Shown here in pieces: positions 28,765 through 37,824 of a stretch of 64,000 bases of DNA (within the stretch, counting starts at the first letter, position 1; every line of letters begins with the position of its first letter). Source of the stretch: JBBROS01 sp963792675 (lineage in GTDB: Bacteria; Pseudomonadota; Alphaproteobacteria; Acetobacterales; Acetobacteraceae); NCBI GenBank assembly GCA_963792675.1, contig CAWBWT010000002.1, forward strand, positions 1,240,001 to 1,304,000. Direction: 5' to 3'. The translations under genes were made by a program, and so were the position numbers. Below the pieces are notes generated by a model, which saw only the letters and a program-made list of their open reading frames with translations, did no database searches and was not told the origin of the DNA.

Positions 28765-29799
28765 TCAGGCGGGGTGCAGCGGTTCCGCCAGCAGGTCGAG
28801 GTGGTCGGCGTTGCGACGCTGGAATTCCTGCATGACCGGCTCGACCTCCTGCCCGGCGGCGAGCGGTGGTCCGTCCGGGCGGAGGATGGACACGGCGTAG
28901 CCCTGCGCATGCAGCCAGCGCAGGTAGCCGGGCCCATCGATGCCGGAGATGCCGGGCATGAAGGTCGGGCTGAACTCGCTGACGATCGCCGGACGGTCGC
29001 GTCCGATCACGCTCTGGGCGCCGAGCAGGGCGTTAAACTCCGCCCCCTCCACATCCACCTTCAGCAACCCCACCCGTCGCCCAGCCGGCCAGGCCGCGGC
29101 AACCAGCGCGTCCACGGGAACGCAGGGCACGGTGCGCGCCTGCAGCAGCAGGCCGGGTTCGTCGCCGGGATCGGAGGTGGTTCCGTTGCTGTGCGTGGTG
29201 TTGAGCACCAGCACGCCCAACGCGCGCCCGGCCGCCACCTGCGCCAGCGTGACCTGGGCGAACCCGTTCAAGCGCCGGCTGGCCTCGATCATGCGGCCGT
29301 TCTCCGGGTTGGGCTCGACCGCCAGCACGGCGCCGGACGCGCCGACCAGGGACGCGGACAGCATGGTGAAGAAGCCGATATTGGCGCCGATATCGACCGC
29401 CGCCATGCCGGGCCGGAGCACCTGGCGGAAGGCGGCCGCGACTTCCGGCTCGAACACGTTGGCGATCACGTGCCGCCCGACATGCGGGTCGGCGGCCGAT
29501 GCGTAGATGCGGAAGCCGTCGCATTGGGCGACGCCGGGCACGGACGCCGGGTCGGGCCGGAGCAGGTTGCGGCGGGCGAATTCGAGGCTGTTGATGTAGC
29601 CCGCCACCACTGGCCCCAGCGCCTGGCCAGCCTGCGCCGCATGGCCCACCCACTCCTCCGGGTTCGGCAGCCGCCCCAGCAGCAGTCGGAAGCACATCCG
29701 CACGTCGTCCTCGGTCGTAAGCGAGGGGTCGGCCTCCATCACGGCGGCCGCCGGAGGCTCGGAGTTGCGACGGAGAAGCCGGTCGAGGATGCCCACCAT
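28765..29799 (-). CDS. FkbM family methyltransferase with N-terminal DUF4214-like segment
   Basis: 344 residues. Residues about 30-80 read DDVRMCFRLLLGRLPNPEEW followed by YINSLEFARRNLL, which looks like a DUF4214 module, often found in proteins tied to surface polysaccharide. The FkbM domain spans about 125-330, with AAVDIGANIGFFTML (SAM motif I), LLKVDVEGAEFNALLG and SEFSPTFM. FkbM enzymes O-methylate sugars or polyketides. It is convergent with the glucosidase gene (8 bp) and divergent from the giant fusion gene, which starts with another FkbM module, so both ends of this 66-bp divergent region encode FkbM domains. Confidence 0.86.
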   Translation of the reverse strand: MVGILDRLLRRNSEPPAAAVMEADPSLTTEDDVRMCFRLLLGRLPNPEEWVGHAAQAGQALGPVVAGYINSLEFARRNLLRPDPASVPGVAQCDGFRIYASAADPHVGRHVIANVFEPEVAAAFRQVLRPGMAAVDIGANIGFFTMLSASLVGASGAVLAVEPNPENGRMIEASRRLNGFAQVTLAQVAAGRALGVLVLNTTHSNGTTSDPGDEPGLLLQARTVPCVPVDALVAAAWPAGRRVGLLKVDVEGAEFNALLGAQSVIGRDRPAIVSEFSPTFMPGISGIDGPGYLRWLHAQGYAVSILRPDGPPLAAGQEVEPVMQEFQRRNADHLDLLAEPLHPA

Positions 29800-29865
29800 G
29801 GAGCGCTGCTACCCCCGCCGGCCTGCCTGGGCAACCTCGGCGGCCCTGCTGTAGAAGGGCCGGCA

Positions 29866-32800
29866 ATGACGTTCGTCTCCTATGCCCAGAACTTCGAGGA
29901 CGTGCTGCTGTGGCGCGCGCTGGGCCATCTGCCGACCGGCTTCTACATCGACGTCGGCGCGTCGCATCCCGACACCAACTCCGTGACCCGCGCCTTCTAC
30001 GATCGCGGCTGGCGCGGCATCAACGTCGAGCCGGCGGAAGGCGCCTTCCGCCGCTTGGCCGCCGCGCGGACGCGCGACGTGAACCTCCGCCTCGCCCTCG
30101 GCGTGGCCCGCGGCGCGGCCGAGCTGTTCGAAGCGGCCGGTGCCGAGACCGGGCTCTCGACCCTCGACGCCGGCGCGCCCGCCCGCTACGGCGCGCTCGG
30201 GATCGAGCTGCGGGCCGTGGCTGTCGCGACCGACACCTTGGCCGCGGTGTGCGACGCGCACGCGCCGGACGAGATCCATTTCCTCAAGATCGACGTCGAG
30301 GGCGCGGAGCGGGCGGTGCTCGAAGGCGCGGACTTCGCCCGCTACCGGCCCTGGATCGTGCTGGTCGAGGCTACCGCGCCGATGTCGACCGTGCCGACCC
30401 ATGCCGGGTGGGAGCCGCTGCTGCTGGACGCCGCCTACCGTTTCGTGTGGTTCGACGGCCTCAACCGGTTCTATGTCGCGTCCGAGCGCCACGACGCGCT
30501 GGCCCGGCATTTCGCCACCCCGCCCAACGTGTTCGACGATTTCATCCGCGCCGCCGACACCGAGTGGGCGCGCCGGCTGCACGGGGCCGAAAGCCGCGCC
30601 GCCGCCGCCGAGCGCGAGGCCGCGGCGCTCGAGCTGCGGGCCGCGATTGCCGAGGACCGCATCGAGGGCGCCTACCTGCGCCTGGCGCGCAACAGCGTGG
30701 AAACGGCGCGCATGCGGGCCCTGGCCGAAGCCCGCTACGAGATCATCGGCCGGCTGGAGCGCGACGCCGTGCAGGTGACCGCCGAGGCGCAGCATGCCAT
30801 CCGCGTCGCCGAGGACGCGATTGCCCGCGCCAATGCCGCCGAGCAGGCGCGTCTGGAAGCCGCCGCCTGGCTCGAGGCGATGCGGCGCAGCACGTCCTGG
30901 CGGGTGACGGAGCCGTTGCGCCGGGTTGCCAGCCGGCGCGGCCAGGGCGCCGAGCCGGGCATGCCGTCGGGCAATCCGCAACCGGACCCCGGGCCGACGC
31001 CCGCCATGCCGCCGCCGCAAGCGCCGGTCGCGCCGGCGCCATGCCGCGCCGTGCACCAGTTCCATTCCGGCGCCGCGCCCGGCGACGCTATTACCAACGC
31101 CATGCTGCTGACCCGGCGGGTGCTGCGCGGGCTCGGCTACGACAGCCGCATCTTCGCCCGGCACCGCGCCCCCGGGCTCGGCGACGACATCCACGGGCTC
31201 GACGAGCTGCCGCAGCACGAGCGCTACGTGCTGATCGTCCGCCATTCGATGGGTCATGACGCAATCGAGCAGGTGCTGGCGCTGCCGGTGCGCAAGATCC
31301 TGATCTACCACAACATCACCCCCGCCGAGCTGCTCGACGACGGCTCGTTCCTGCAGCAGATGGCTCGGGTCGGACGTGAGCAGCTCCATGCCCTGCGTCC
31401 CGGCATGGCGGCGGCGCTGGGCGACAGCGAGCTGAACAGCTTCGAGCTGCTGCAGGCTGGTTTCGGCAACGTCGCCACCTGCACCTTGCTGTTCGACTTG
31501 GACGCGATGCTTGCCGGCCGGCTGCAGCGGCGCCCGGCCGCCGCGTTCACCGTCCTGTTCGTCGGGCGCATTTCCGCCGCCAAGGGACAGATGGCACTCG
31601 CCGAGGCGTTTGCCCGGTTCCGGCGCCAGCACGGCGGCCCGTGCCGCCTGGTCCTGGTCGGGCGCCGCGGCGACGACGCCTATGCCGCCGACCTGCTCGC
31701 CTGGGTGAACCGGCAGGGTTTCGAGCCCGGCACGATCGAGCTGACCGGCGTTGTCAGCGACGAGGAGTTGCGCCGGTATCTTGCCGAGGCGGACCTATAC
31801 GTGTCGCTGAGCCGGCACGAAGGGTTCGGGGTGCCCTTGGTCGAAGCCGCCGCCAACGGCGTGCCGGTGCTGGCGGTCGCGGCCGGCGCCGTCGGCTACA
31901 CGCTGGGCGCGAACCCGGACGGGCTGCTGCCCGACGATGCGCCGGCGGCTGCGGCGGCGGCCATGCTGGCGTTGGCGCGAGATCCGGAGCGGCGCCGTGC
32001 CCTGGCCGCCGCCCAACGCGCCGCAGTCGACCGCTTCGCGCTGCCGCGGCAGATCCCGATGCTGGTGGAGGCGCTTGCCGCCGCCGGCGCCGCCCGCCCG
32101 GTCGATGCCGGCTTGCGCGCGGCGCTCGCCGCCAATCTGCGCATCACCGTGGCCGGCCACGTCAACGGCACCTACAGCCTGGCCGAGATCAACCGGCAGC
32201 TCGCGCTCGCGATCGACGCCGTGCGCCCCGGCGCCGTCCGCCTCGTGCCGGTGGAGGGCGAGGTCACCACCGACGTCCACCGTATCCCGGCCGAGCAGCG
32301 CGACGCCATCCGCCCGCTGCTCGCCCGGCCGCCGCCGGCGTCCGCGCCGCACGTCACGATCAGCCAGCACTACCCGGTCTGGGTCCCGCCCGAGCCCGGC
32401 GACGCCGCCTTGGCGCTGTTCTTCTGGGAGGAAAGCCTGATCCCGGCGGCCACGATCGAGACGCTGAGCACGCGGTTCCGCGGCGTGCTCGCGCCGACCC
32501 GGGCGGTGGCCAAGGCGCTGCTGGACTCCGGGCTGCGTGTGCCGGTCCGGGTGGTCGGCCAGGCGCCGCGCCTTCAGGCGTTCCGGGCGCTCCGGGCCGA
32601 GCGCGCCGCCGCCGGCCGCACCGGTCCGTTCACGTTCCTGCACGTCTCGTCCTGCTTCCCGCGCAAGGGGGTGGACGTGCTGCTGGCCGCCTACGCCGCC
32701 GCGTTCCGGCGCGGCGACGACGTCCGCTTGGTGATCAAGGGTTTTCCCAACCCGCACAACACCGTTGCCGCCGAGCTGGCCCGGCTGAACGCGCTGGATC

Positions 32801-34369
32801 CGGACCTCGCGCCGGTCGAGCTGATCGACCGTGACATCACCGGCTCGGAGCTGCTGGCGCTGTTCCGTGAGGCCGACGCGGTGGTGCTGCCGAGCCGCGG
32901 CGAAGGCTTCAACCTGGTCGCCGCCGAAGCGTTGGCCGCCGGGCTGCCGGTGATCCTGACCGGATGGGGCGGGCACCTCGATTTCGTCGCCGACCGGCCG
33001 CCCGGCGACGTCCGGCTGCTCCGCTACCGGCCGGCGCCGTCGGGCAGCCACCTGGCGACGCCGTTTTCGCTTTGGGCCGAACCGGACTGCGACGACCTTG
33101 TCGCCGCGCTGCGCGAGGCGGTCGCTGCCGGCCGCCACCTCGCCGCGCCGTTCGACATCGACGGCCGGCCGGTGGTGGACCGTATCGCCGAGTTCGCCGC
33201 CGACCTGCTGCTGGCGCCACCGCCACCGCCACCGCCGTCGCCCGCGGCCTTGTCGGTCGGCTGGATCACCACCTGGGAGGTGCGCTGCGGCATTGCCGAG
33301 TATGCGCGTCACCTGCTCGACGCCATGCCGGACGTGTCCGCCACCGTGTTCGCCGACGTCCGTACCACGGTATCGGAGGCGCCCGGCCGGCACGACGTGC
33401 GGCCGAGCTGGCGCGTCGCCGACGACGGCAGCCACCTCGGCCTGATGAGTGCGATCCTGCGCGCCGACCCGCGGGCCGTGGTGCTGCAGCATCAGCCCGG
33501 CCTGGTGCCCTGGGCGCACCTGCCGGCGCTGCTGCGGCAACCGGCGCTGCTGGGCCGGGTGCTGTGCGTGACGCTGCACAACACGCAGGATCTGGCGGAC
33601 ACGGCGGAGCCGGTGCGGACCGCCGCGGCCAACGCCCTCCGTCGCGCGTCGCGCGTCGTCGTGCACACGCTGCGCGACCTCGAGACGCTGGTCGGGCTCG
33701 GCCTCGGCGACGTCGCGACGCTGATCCCGCATGGCGCCGATCCGCCGCGAACCGGCGCCGCCGTCACGGTCGCTCGCGCCTGACCGCCCGGTGCTGCTCG
33801 GCTGCTACGGCTTCTTCCTTCCCGGCAAGGGCATCCCGCAGCTGATCGAGGCGGTGCGGATCCTCCGCCGCGCCTGGCCGCTCGCACGCCTCCGCCTGGT
33901 CAACGCCGAGTATCCGCTGCCGGACTCGGCCGCCGAGATCGCCGCCGCGCGTGACGCGGCCGCAGCGCTCGGCGACGCGGTCGAGTTCCACACCGACTTC
34001 CTCGAGCGGACCGCTTCGCTCGAGCTGCTGCACGCCTGCGATGTCGTCGTCCTGCCCTACCAGCGCTCGAAGGAGGGCTCCAGCGCCGCCTTGCGCGTGG
34101 CGCTGGGGGCCGGCGTTCCGGTGGCGGTCACGCCGCTGCCGCTGTTCGACGAGGCGGAGGGCGCCACGGTCCGCCTGCCGGGCAGCACGCCGGAGGAGAT
34201 CGCGGCGGGGCTCGACCGGCTGCTGCGCGACGGGGCCGCGCGGGCAGCGGTCGTCGAGGCCGCGCGGGAATGGCTCGGCGCCCATGACTGGGCCGCAGTG
34301 GGCGAGCGCTGGTGCAGGTTGCTTGCGGCGCTGTCGGCCTCCGACGTCGTGCTGGCGCCGCCCGCGTGA
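29866..34369 (+). CDS. Giant FkbM methyltransferase / coiled-coil / triple GT-B glycosyltransferase fusion, one frameshift
   Basis: From the ATG at 29,866, codon 1,305 is reached in one frame at about 33,770, where one extra base shifts the reading to the next frame ending at 34,369. Corrected length is about 1,500 residues. Layout: FkbM methyltransferase (about 1-230; FYIDVGASHPD and FLKIDVEGAER), coiled coil (about 230-365, many Ala/Glu/Arg), Pro-rich linker, GT4 module 1 (about 393-750; SRHEGFGVPLVEAAANG), GT4 module 2 (about 757-1,120; PSRGEGFNLVAAEALAAG), poly-Pro linker (APPPPPPPSPAA), GT4-like module 3 (about 1,130-1,500; RSKEGSSAALRVALGAG). Three GT modules and a methyltransferase on one chain suggest a processive assembler and capper of a methylated glycan. 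The stop overlaps the acyltransferase GTG (GTGA). Confidence 0.85.
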
Positions 34370-35562
34370 GCGACGCCGCTGCCGGGCATGCAGCGGTCGG
34401 GCGTGCAGTTGGGCGCGGCACCGGCGGCCGGATCGAGTTTGCCAACCAGCTGCGCGGGGTCGCCGCTTTGTCGGTGGCTGCGTCCCATTTGGTCGGGGTT
34501 TACTGGCTGATCCCCGATGTCGTCAGCCTGGTGACCTTTTCGCCGGCGCCTGCGGTGGCGCCGCCCGCCATCGTTTCGCTGTTCCGGTTTCCCTGGTTCA
34601 ATTTCGGGCCATTCGGCGTCGCCTTGTTCTTTCTCATCAGCGGGTTGGTGATCCCGATCTCGCTCGAAACCCAGGGACGGCCGAGTTTCGCATGCGCCCG
34701 GCTGCTGCGCATTTACCCGACCTATATCGCCGCGCTGCTGTTCGAGATGGCGGTGCTCGCCGGCGCATCGGTAGCCTGGCAGCGTCCGTTCGGCTGGACC
34801 GCGAGCGCCATCCTCGCCAACGCGCTGCTGATCTACGATGTGGTCGGCGTACCCAGCATCGACCTGGTCAACTGGACCCTTTCGGTCGAACTCAAGTTCT
34901 ACCTGCTGGCGATGCTGCTGCTGCCGTGGATCCGGCGCGGCAGCGTCGCCGCGCTGCTGGCGACGGCGCTCGCGATCCTGGCCGGCAACGCCGCACTGGC
35001 GGCAGGCCTGGTCGGCGACATCGCGGCGCCGCTCAGCACGCTCAGCTACACCTTCAGCAGCCACTCGGTGTGCCTGACGTTCATGCTGATCGGCGTCGCC
35101 TTCAACTTTCACTTGCGCGGCCTGCTTTCGACCGCCCGCCTGGTCGGGCTGGTAGCGGTCCTGCTGGGGCTGTTCACTGAAACCTGGCGGCTCGGGGTGT
35201 TCCGCGACCAGTTTCCGGTCGTCACCCTCAATTATTATGCGGCGGTTCTGCTGTTCGCGCTGCTGTATGCCGTGCGCCGCCGGATCCGGCCCAACCGGGC
35301 GCTCGACGCGATGGCGGCCATCAGCTTTCCGTTCTACGTCGTCCACTCGCTGCTCGGCTACTCGCTGCTGCGCGCGCTGATGGTCGGCGCCCATCTCGGC
35401 TATGGCCTGGCCTTGGCCGTCACCGTGCCGGCGCTGCTGGCGGTCTCGACCGTGATCCACCTGCTGGTCGAGCGTCCGACCATCCGGGCCGGCCGGCGCC
35501 TGGCCCGCGCTTGGACCCGCGCTGCCGTTCCGCCCATCACAACTGCCGCGACGAACGCATAA
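34366..35562 (+). CDS. Acyltransferase family 3 (membrane O-acyltransferase)
   Basis: 398 residues if the GTG at 34,366 is used; it overlaps the giant gene stop (GTGA), supporting coupled translation. Roughly ten hydrophobic helices are visible. Family 3 markers include IEFANQLRGVAALSVAASHL, FFLISGLVIPISLE with a following basic RLLRIYP, and the Glu-containing LSVELKFYLLA. These enzymes add acetyl or related groups to sugars of surface polysaccharides or lipids. Together with the fused glycosyltransferase it points to a decorated glycan. Confidence 0.88.
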   Translation: MSDAAAGHAAVGRAVGRGTGGRIEFANQLRGVAALSVAASHLVGVYWLIPDVVSLVTFSPAPAVAPPAIVSLFRFPWFNFGPFGVALFFLISGLVIPISLETQGRPSFACARLLRIYPTYIAALLFEMAVLAGASVAWQRPFGWTASAILANALLIYDVVGVPSIDLVNWTLSVELKFYLLAMLLLPWIRRGSVAALLATALAILAGNAALAAGLVGDIAAPLSTLSYTFSSHSVCLTFMLIGVAFNFHLRGLLSTARLVGLVAVLLGLFTETWRLGVFRDQFPVVTLNYYAAVLLFALLYAVRRRIRPNRALDAMAAISFPFYVVHSLLGYSLLRALMVGAHLGYGLALAVTVPALLAVSTVIHLLVERPTIRAGRRLARAWTRAAVPPITTAATNA

Positions 35563-35588
35563 CGTTAAATCGGTCCGCATCCGTATCA

Positions 35589-35613
35589 GGAACTCCGCAG
35601 TAATGGGGGCGTG
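35589..35613 (+). promoter_or_regulatory. Candidate EcfG-type (general stress) promoter before ferritin-like gene
   Basis: GGAAC at 35,589-35,593 is followed after 16 nt by CGTG at 35,610-35,613. The alphaproteobacterial EcfG consensus is GGAAC-N16/17-CGTT, so this is one base off in the -10 element. It sits about 75 bp before the ATG of the desiccation-type protein, whose relatives are often stress-induced. One near-match in a GC-rich genome is weak evidence. Confidence 0.3.
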
Positions 35614-35688
35614 GCTTCCGAGATGGTGCGGGATCAGGCCGGCGGTCGGCATGGTTCTCGAGCCCGGACGGCGGCCGGGAGTAAGTAA

Positions 35689-36585
35689 ATGTCCGAAACA
35701 ACGTCCACTCAACCCGCGCGAGCGGGCCTTGATCGTCGCGGTGTGTTCAGCCGTATCGGCGCCGGGGCTGCGGGCGCGGTCGCCCTCGGCGCGCTCGCGG
35801 CCGGCGGCCTCGCGGCCAGCACGACCGCTGCCGATGCCCAGACCGTCACCGATGCCGACATCCTCAACTTCGCGCTCAACCTCGAATACATCGAGGCCGA
35901 GTATTACCTTCGCGCCTTTACCGGCCAGGGCCTCGCCGCCGCCGACACTACAGGGACCGGCACCCTCGGCGGCGTGGTGGGCGGCGCCCAGGTGCCGTTC
36001 CGCAGTAACGCCATTCAGGCTTACGCGCAGCGCCTGACTGTCGACGAGCAGACCCATGTCCGGTTCCTCCGCGCGGCGCTCGGATCGGCCGCGGTCGCCC
36101 GGCCGGCGATCAACTTCACCGACACCTTCACCGCACTGGCCAAGGCGGCCGGACTGATCACCGCCTCCCAGACGTTCAACCCATTCGCCGACGACGTCAG
36201 CTTCCTGCTCGGCGCCTTCGTGTTCGAGGATGTCGGCGTCACCGCCTATGCCGGCGCTGCCCGCCTCATCACCAACAAGGACTACCTCGAGGCGGCCGGC
36301 GGCATCCTTGCGGTCGAGGCCTACCATGCCGGCAGCATCCGCACGCTGCTGGCCAATATCGGCGCCGGGGTTGCCGCCAACGCCATCTCCGGCGTGCGCG
36401 CTGCTCTTGGGGGCGGCAAGGAACAGGGCATCACCATCCCCGGGCTCAACTACAACGCGGTTGCCGCCGATTCGGCGTCACTCGCGTTCCGCCGCTCCAC
36501 GACGGAAGTGCTCAACATCGTCTACGCCGGGACGACCGGCGGCGGCGGCTTTACCCCGGCCGGCTTCAACGGCACGATCAAGTAA
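35689..36585 (+). CDS. Tat-exported ferritin-like (Ferritin_2 / desiccation-related) protein
   Basis: 298 residues from the ATG at 35,689. The N-terminus has LDRRGVFSRIGAGAAGAVAL, a Tat-type signal, with a likely cut after ADAQ. The mature part is a four-helix bundle with Glu/His pairs usual for di-iron or ferritin-like proteins: NLEYIEAEYYLRAF, VDEQTHVRFLRAAL, FVFEDVGVTAYAGAA and AVEAYHAGSIRTLL. It belongs to the PCC13-62 desiccation-related family, probably periplasmic. A strong hairpin lies 16 bp after the stop. Iron binding is inferred from fold only. Confidence 0.88.
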   Translation: MSETTSTQPARAGLDRRGVFSRIGAGAAGAVALGALAAGGLAASTTAADAQTVTDADILNFALNLEYIEAEYYLRAFTGQGLAAADTTGTGTLGGVVGGAQVPFRSNAIQAYAQRLTVDEQTHVRFLRAALGSAAVARPAINFTDTFTALAKAAGLITASQTFNPFADDVSFLLGAFVFEDVGVTAYAGAARLITNKDYLEAAGGILAVEAYHAGSIRTLLANIGAGVAANAISGVRAALGGGKEQGITIPGLNYNAVAADSASLAFRRSTTEVLNIVYAGTTGGGGFTPAGFNGTIK

Positions 36586-36601
36586 CGGTTCGTCACGCAC
36601 G

Positions 36602-36637
36602 GACGGTGACGCGGCGGTTCTGCGCCGCGTCACCGTC
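36602..36637. terminator. Perfect 15-bp hairpin after ferritin-like gene
   Basis: GACGGTGACGCGGCG (36,602-36,616) and CGCCGCGTCACCGTC (36,623-36,637) are exact inverted copies around a 6-nt loop, GTTCTG. The stem is very GC-rich and begins 16 bp after the stop at 36,585. No T run follows, so it may terminate weakly or protect the mRNA end instead. Confidence 0.55.
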
Positions 36638-36706
36638 AAGCCACTTGCCACGCCCGCCCGGCTGGGCCCTATCATCGGGCCAAAGCAACACTCGGGAAGC
36701 GGTCTC

Positions 36707-37750
36707 ATGGCAACACGGGCAACGGCGTTTCGGCGCGATCTGATGCGGGCCACCCTCGTCGCGGGCGCCGCGCTGGCGGTAGGCGGCGCCGCCGACCTGC
36801 CCGCGCCCGAAGCGCCGGCCGGCCTGTGGGCCGCGAGCTACTGGGCCATCAAGCGCCGAGACGGCCAGGACATCCGGCTGGCGATGTATCGCAAGCGCGC
36901 CGGCGCCCCGGCGCCCGGCGACGCGCCGCGACCCGTGCTGCTGCTGGTGCATGGTTCCTCGCCGGCGGCCTTGGCGAGCTTCGACCTTGCCGTGCCCGGC
37001 CATGGCCCGGATGACGACTATTCGCTGATGAACGTCTTCGCCCGGCTCGGCTACGACGTCTGGACGCTCGACCATGAGGGCTACGGCCGCTCCACCCGCA
37101 CCGAGGCCAATTCCGACATCGCCAGCGGCGTGGCCGACCTTTCCGTGGCGACCGACCTCATCACCCGCGAGACCGGGCAGCCCACCATGCATCTGCTCGG
37201 TAAATCCTCGGGCGCCCTGCGTGCGGCCGCCTTCGCCATGGCGCATCCGGAGCGTATGGGCCGGCTCGTGCTGGCCGCGTTTACCTACACCGGCGCCGGG
37301 TCGCCGACGCTCGGCAAGCGCGCCGAGCAGACCGAGTTCTTCCGCACCCACAACCGCCGTCCGCGCGGCCGCGACATGCTGGAAAGCATCTTCACCCGCG
37401 ACCATCCGGGCACCACCGACCCCGACGTGGTGCAAGCCTTCGTCGAGAAGGAGATCGTCAACGGCGACACCGTGCCGACCGGCACATATCTCGACATGAC
37501 CGCCCACCTGCCGGTGGTGGATCCGCTGCGGGTGCTGTGTCCGGTGCTGCTGGCCAAGGGCGAGTACGACGGCATCTCGACGCTGGAGGACCTGCAGGCG
37601 TTCTACGCCAAGCTGCCGAACGGCGACCGCCAGCTTTCGGTCGTTGCCGGCGCAGCCCATTCGGTGATCGTGAGCCGCAGCCACAAGATCTTCCACCACA
37701 TCGTCGAGGCGTTCCTCGCCATGCCGCGAAGCCCGGCCCAGCAGGGGTAA
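36707..37750 (+). CDS. Alpha/beta hydrolase, exported
   Basis: 347 residues from the ATG at 36,707. The first about 30 residues carry an RRDLMRATLVAGAALAVGGA signal-like stretch of Tat type. Core motifs are LLLVHGSSPAALASFDLAVP (oxyanion hole), LDHEGYGRSTR, and the nucleophile elbow LLGKSSGALRAAA, where G-K-S-S-G carries the Ser. The acid is likely in AKGEYDGIS and the His in VAGAAHSVIV. A periplasmic esterase or lipase is likely; the substrate is unknown. It lies between the ferritin-like and DegT-like genes, 74 bp before the latter. Confidence 0.85.
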   Translation: MATRATAFRRDLMRATLVAGAALAVGGAADLPAPEAPAGLWAASYWAIKRRDGQDIRLAMYRKRAGAPAPGDAPRPVLLLVHGSSPAALASFDLAVPGHGPDDDYSLMNVFARLGYDVWTLDHEGYGRSTRTEANSDIASGVADLSVATDLITRETGQPTMHLLGKSSGALRAAAFAMAHPERMGRLVLAAFTYTGAGSPTLGKRAEQTEFFRTHNRRPRGRDMLESIFTRDHPGTTDPDVVQAFVEKEIVNGDTVPTGTYLDMTAHLPVVDPLRVLCPVLLAKGEYDGISTLEDLQAFYAKLPNGDRQLSVVAGAAHSVIVSRSHKIFHHIVEAFLAMPRSPAQQG

Positions 37751-37824
37751 CGGTTTGCGTTAAGCGCGCTTTCATTTCTAGCAGGCACGATCGGCTCGCT
37801 GCACTGGCAGATCGGAGCCGAAGA

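Noticed and set aside
28774..29865. N-terminal extension of the giant fusion gene to 28,774 in the same frame
   Set aside because: The 364 added residues read as high-GC noise and lie antisense to the FkbM gene; the ATG at 29,866 starts the recognisable domain.
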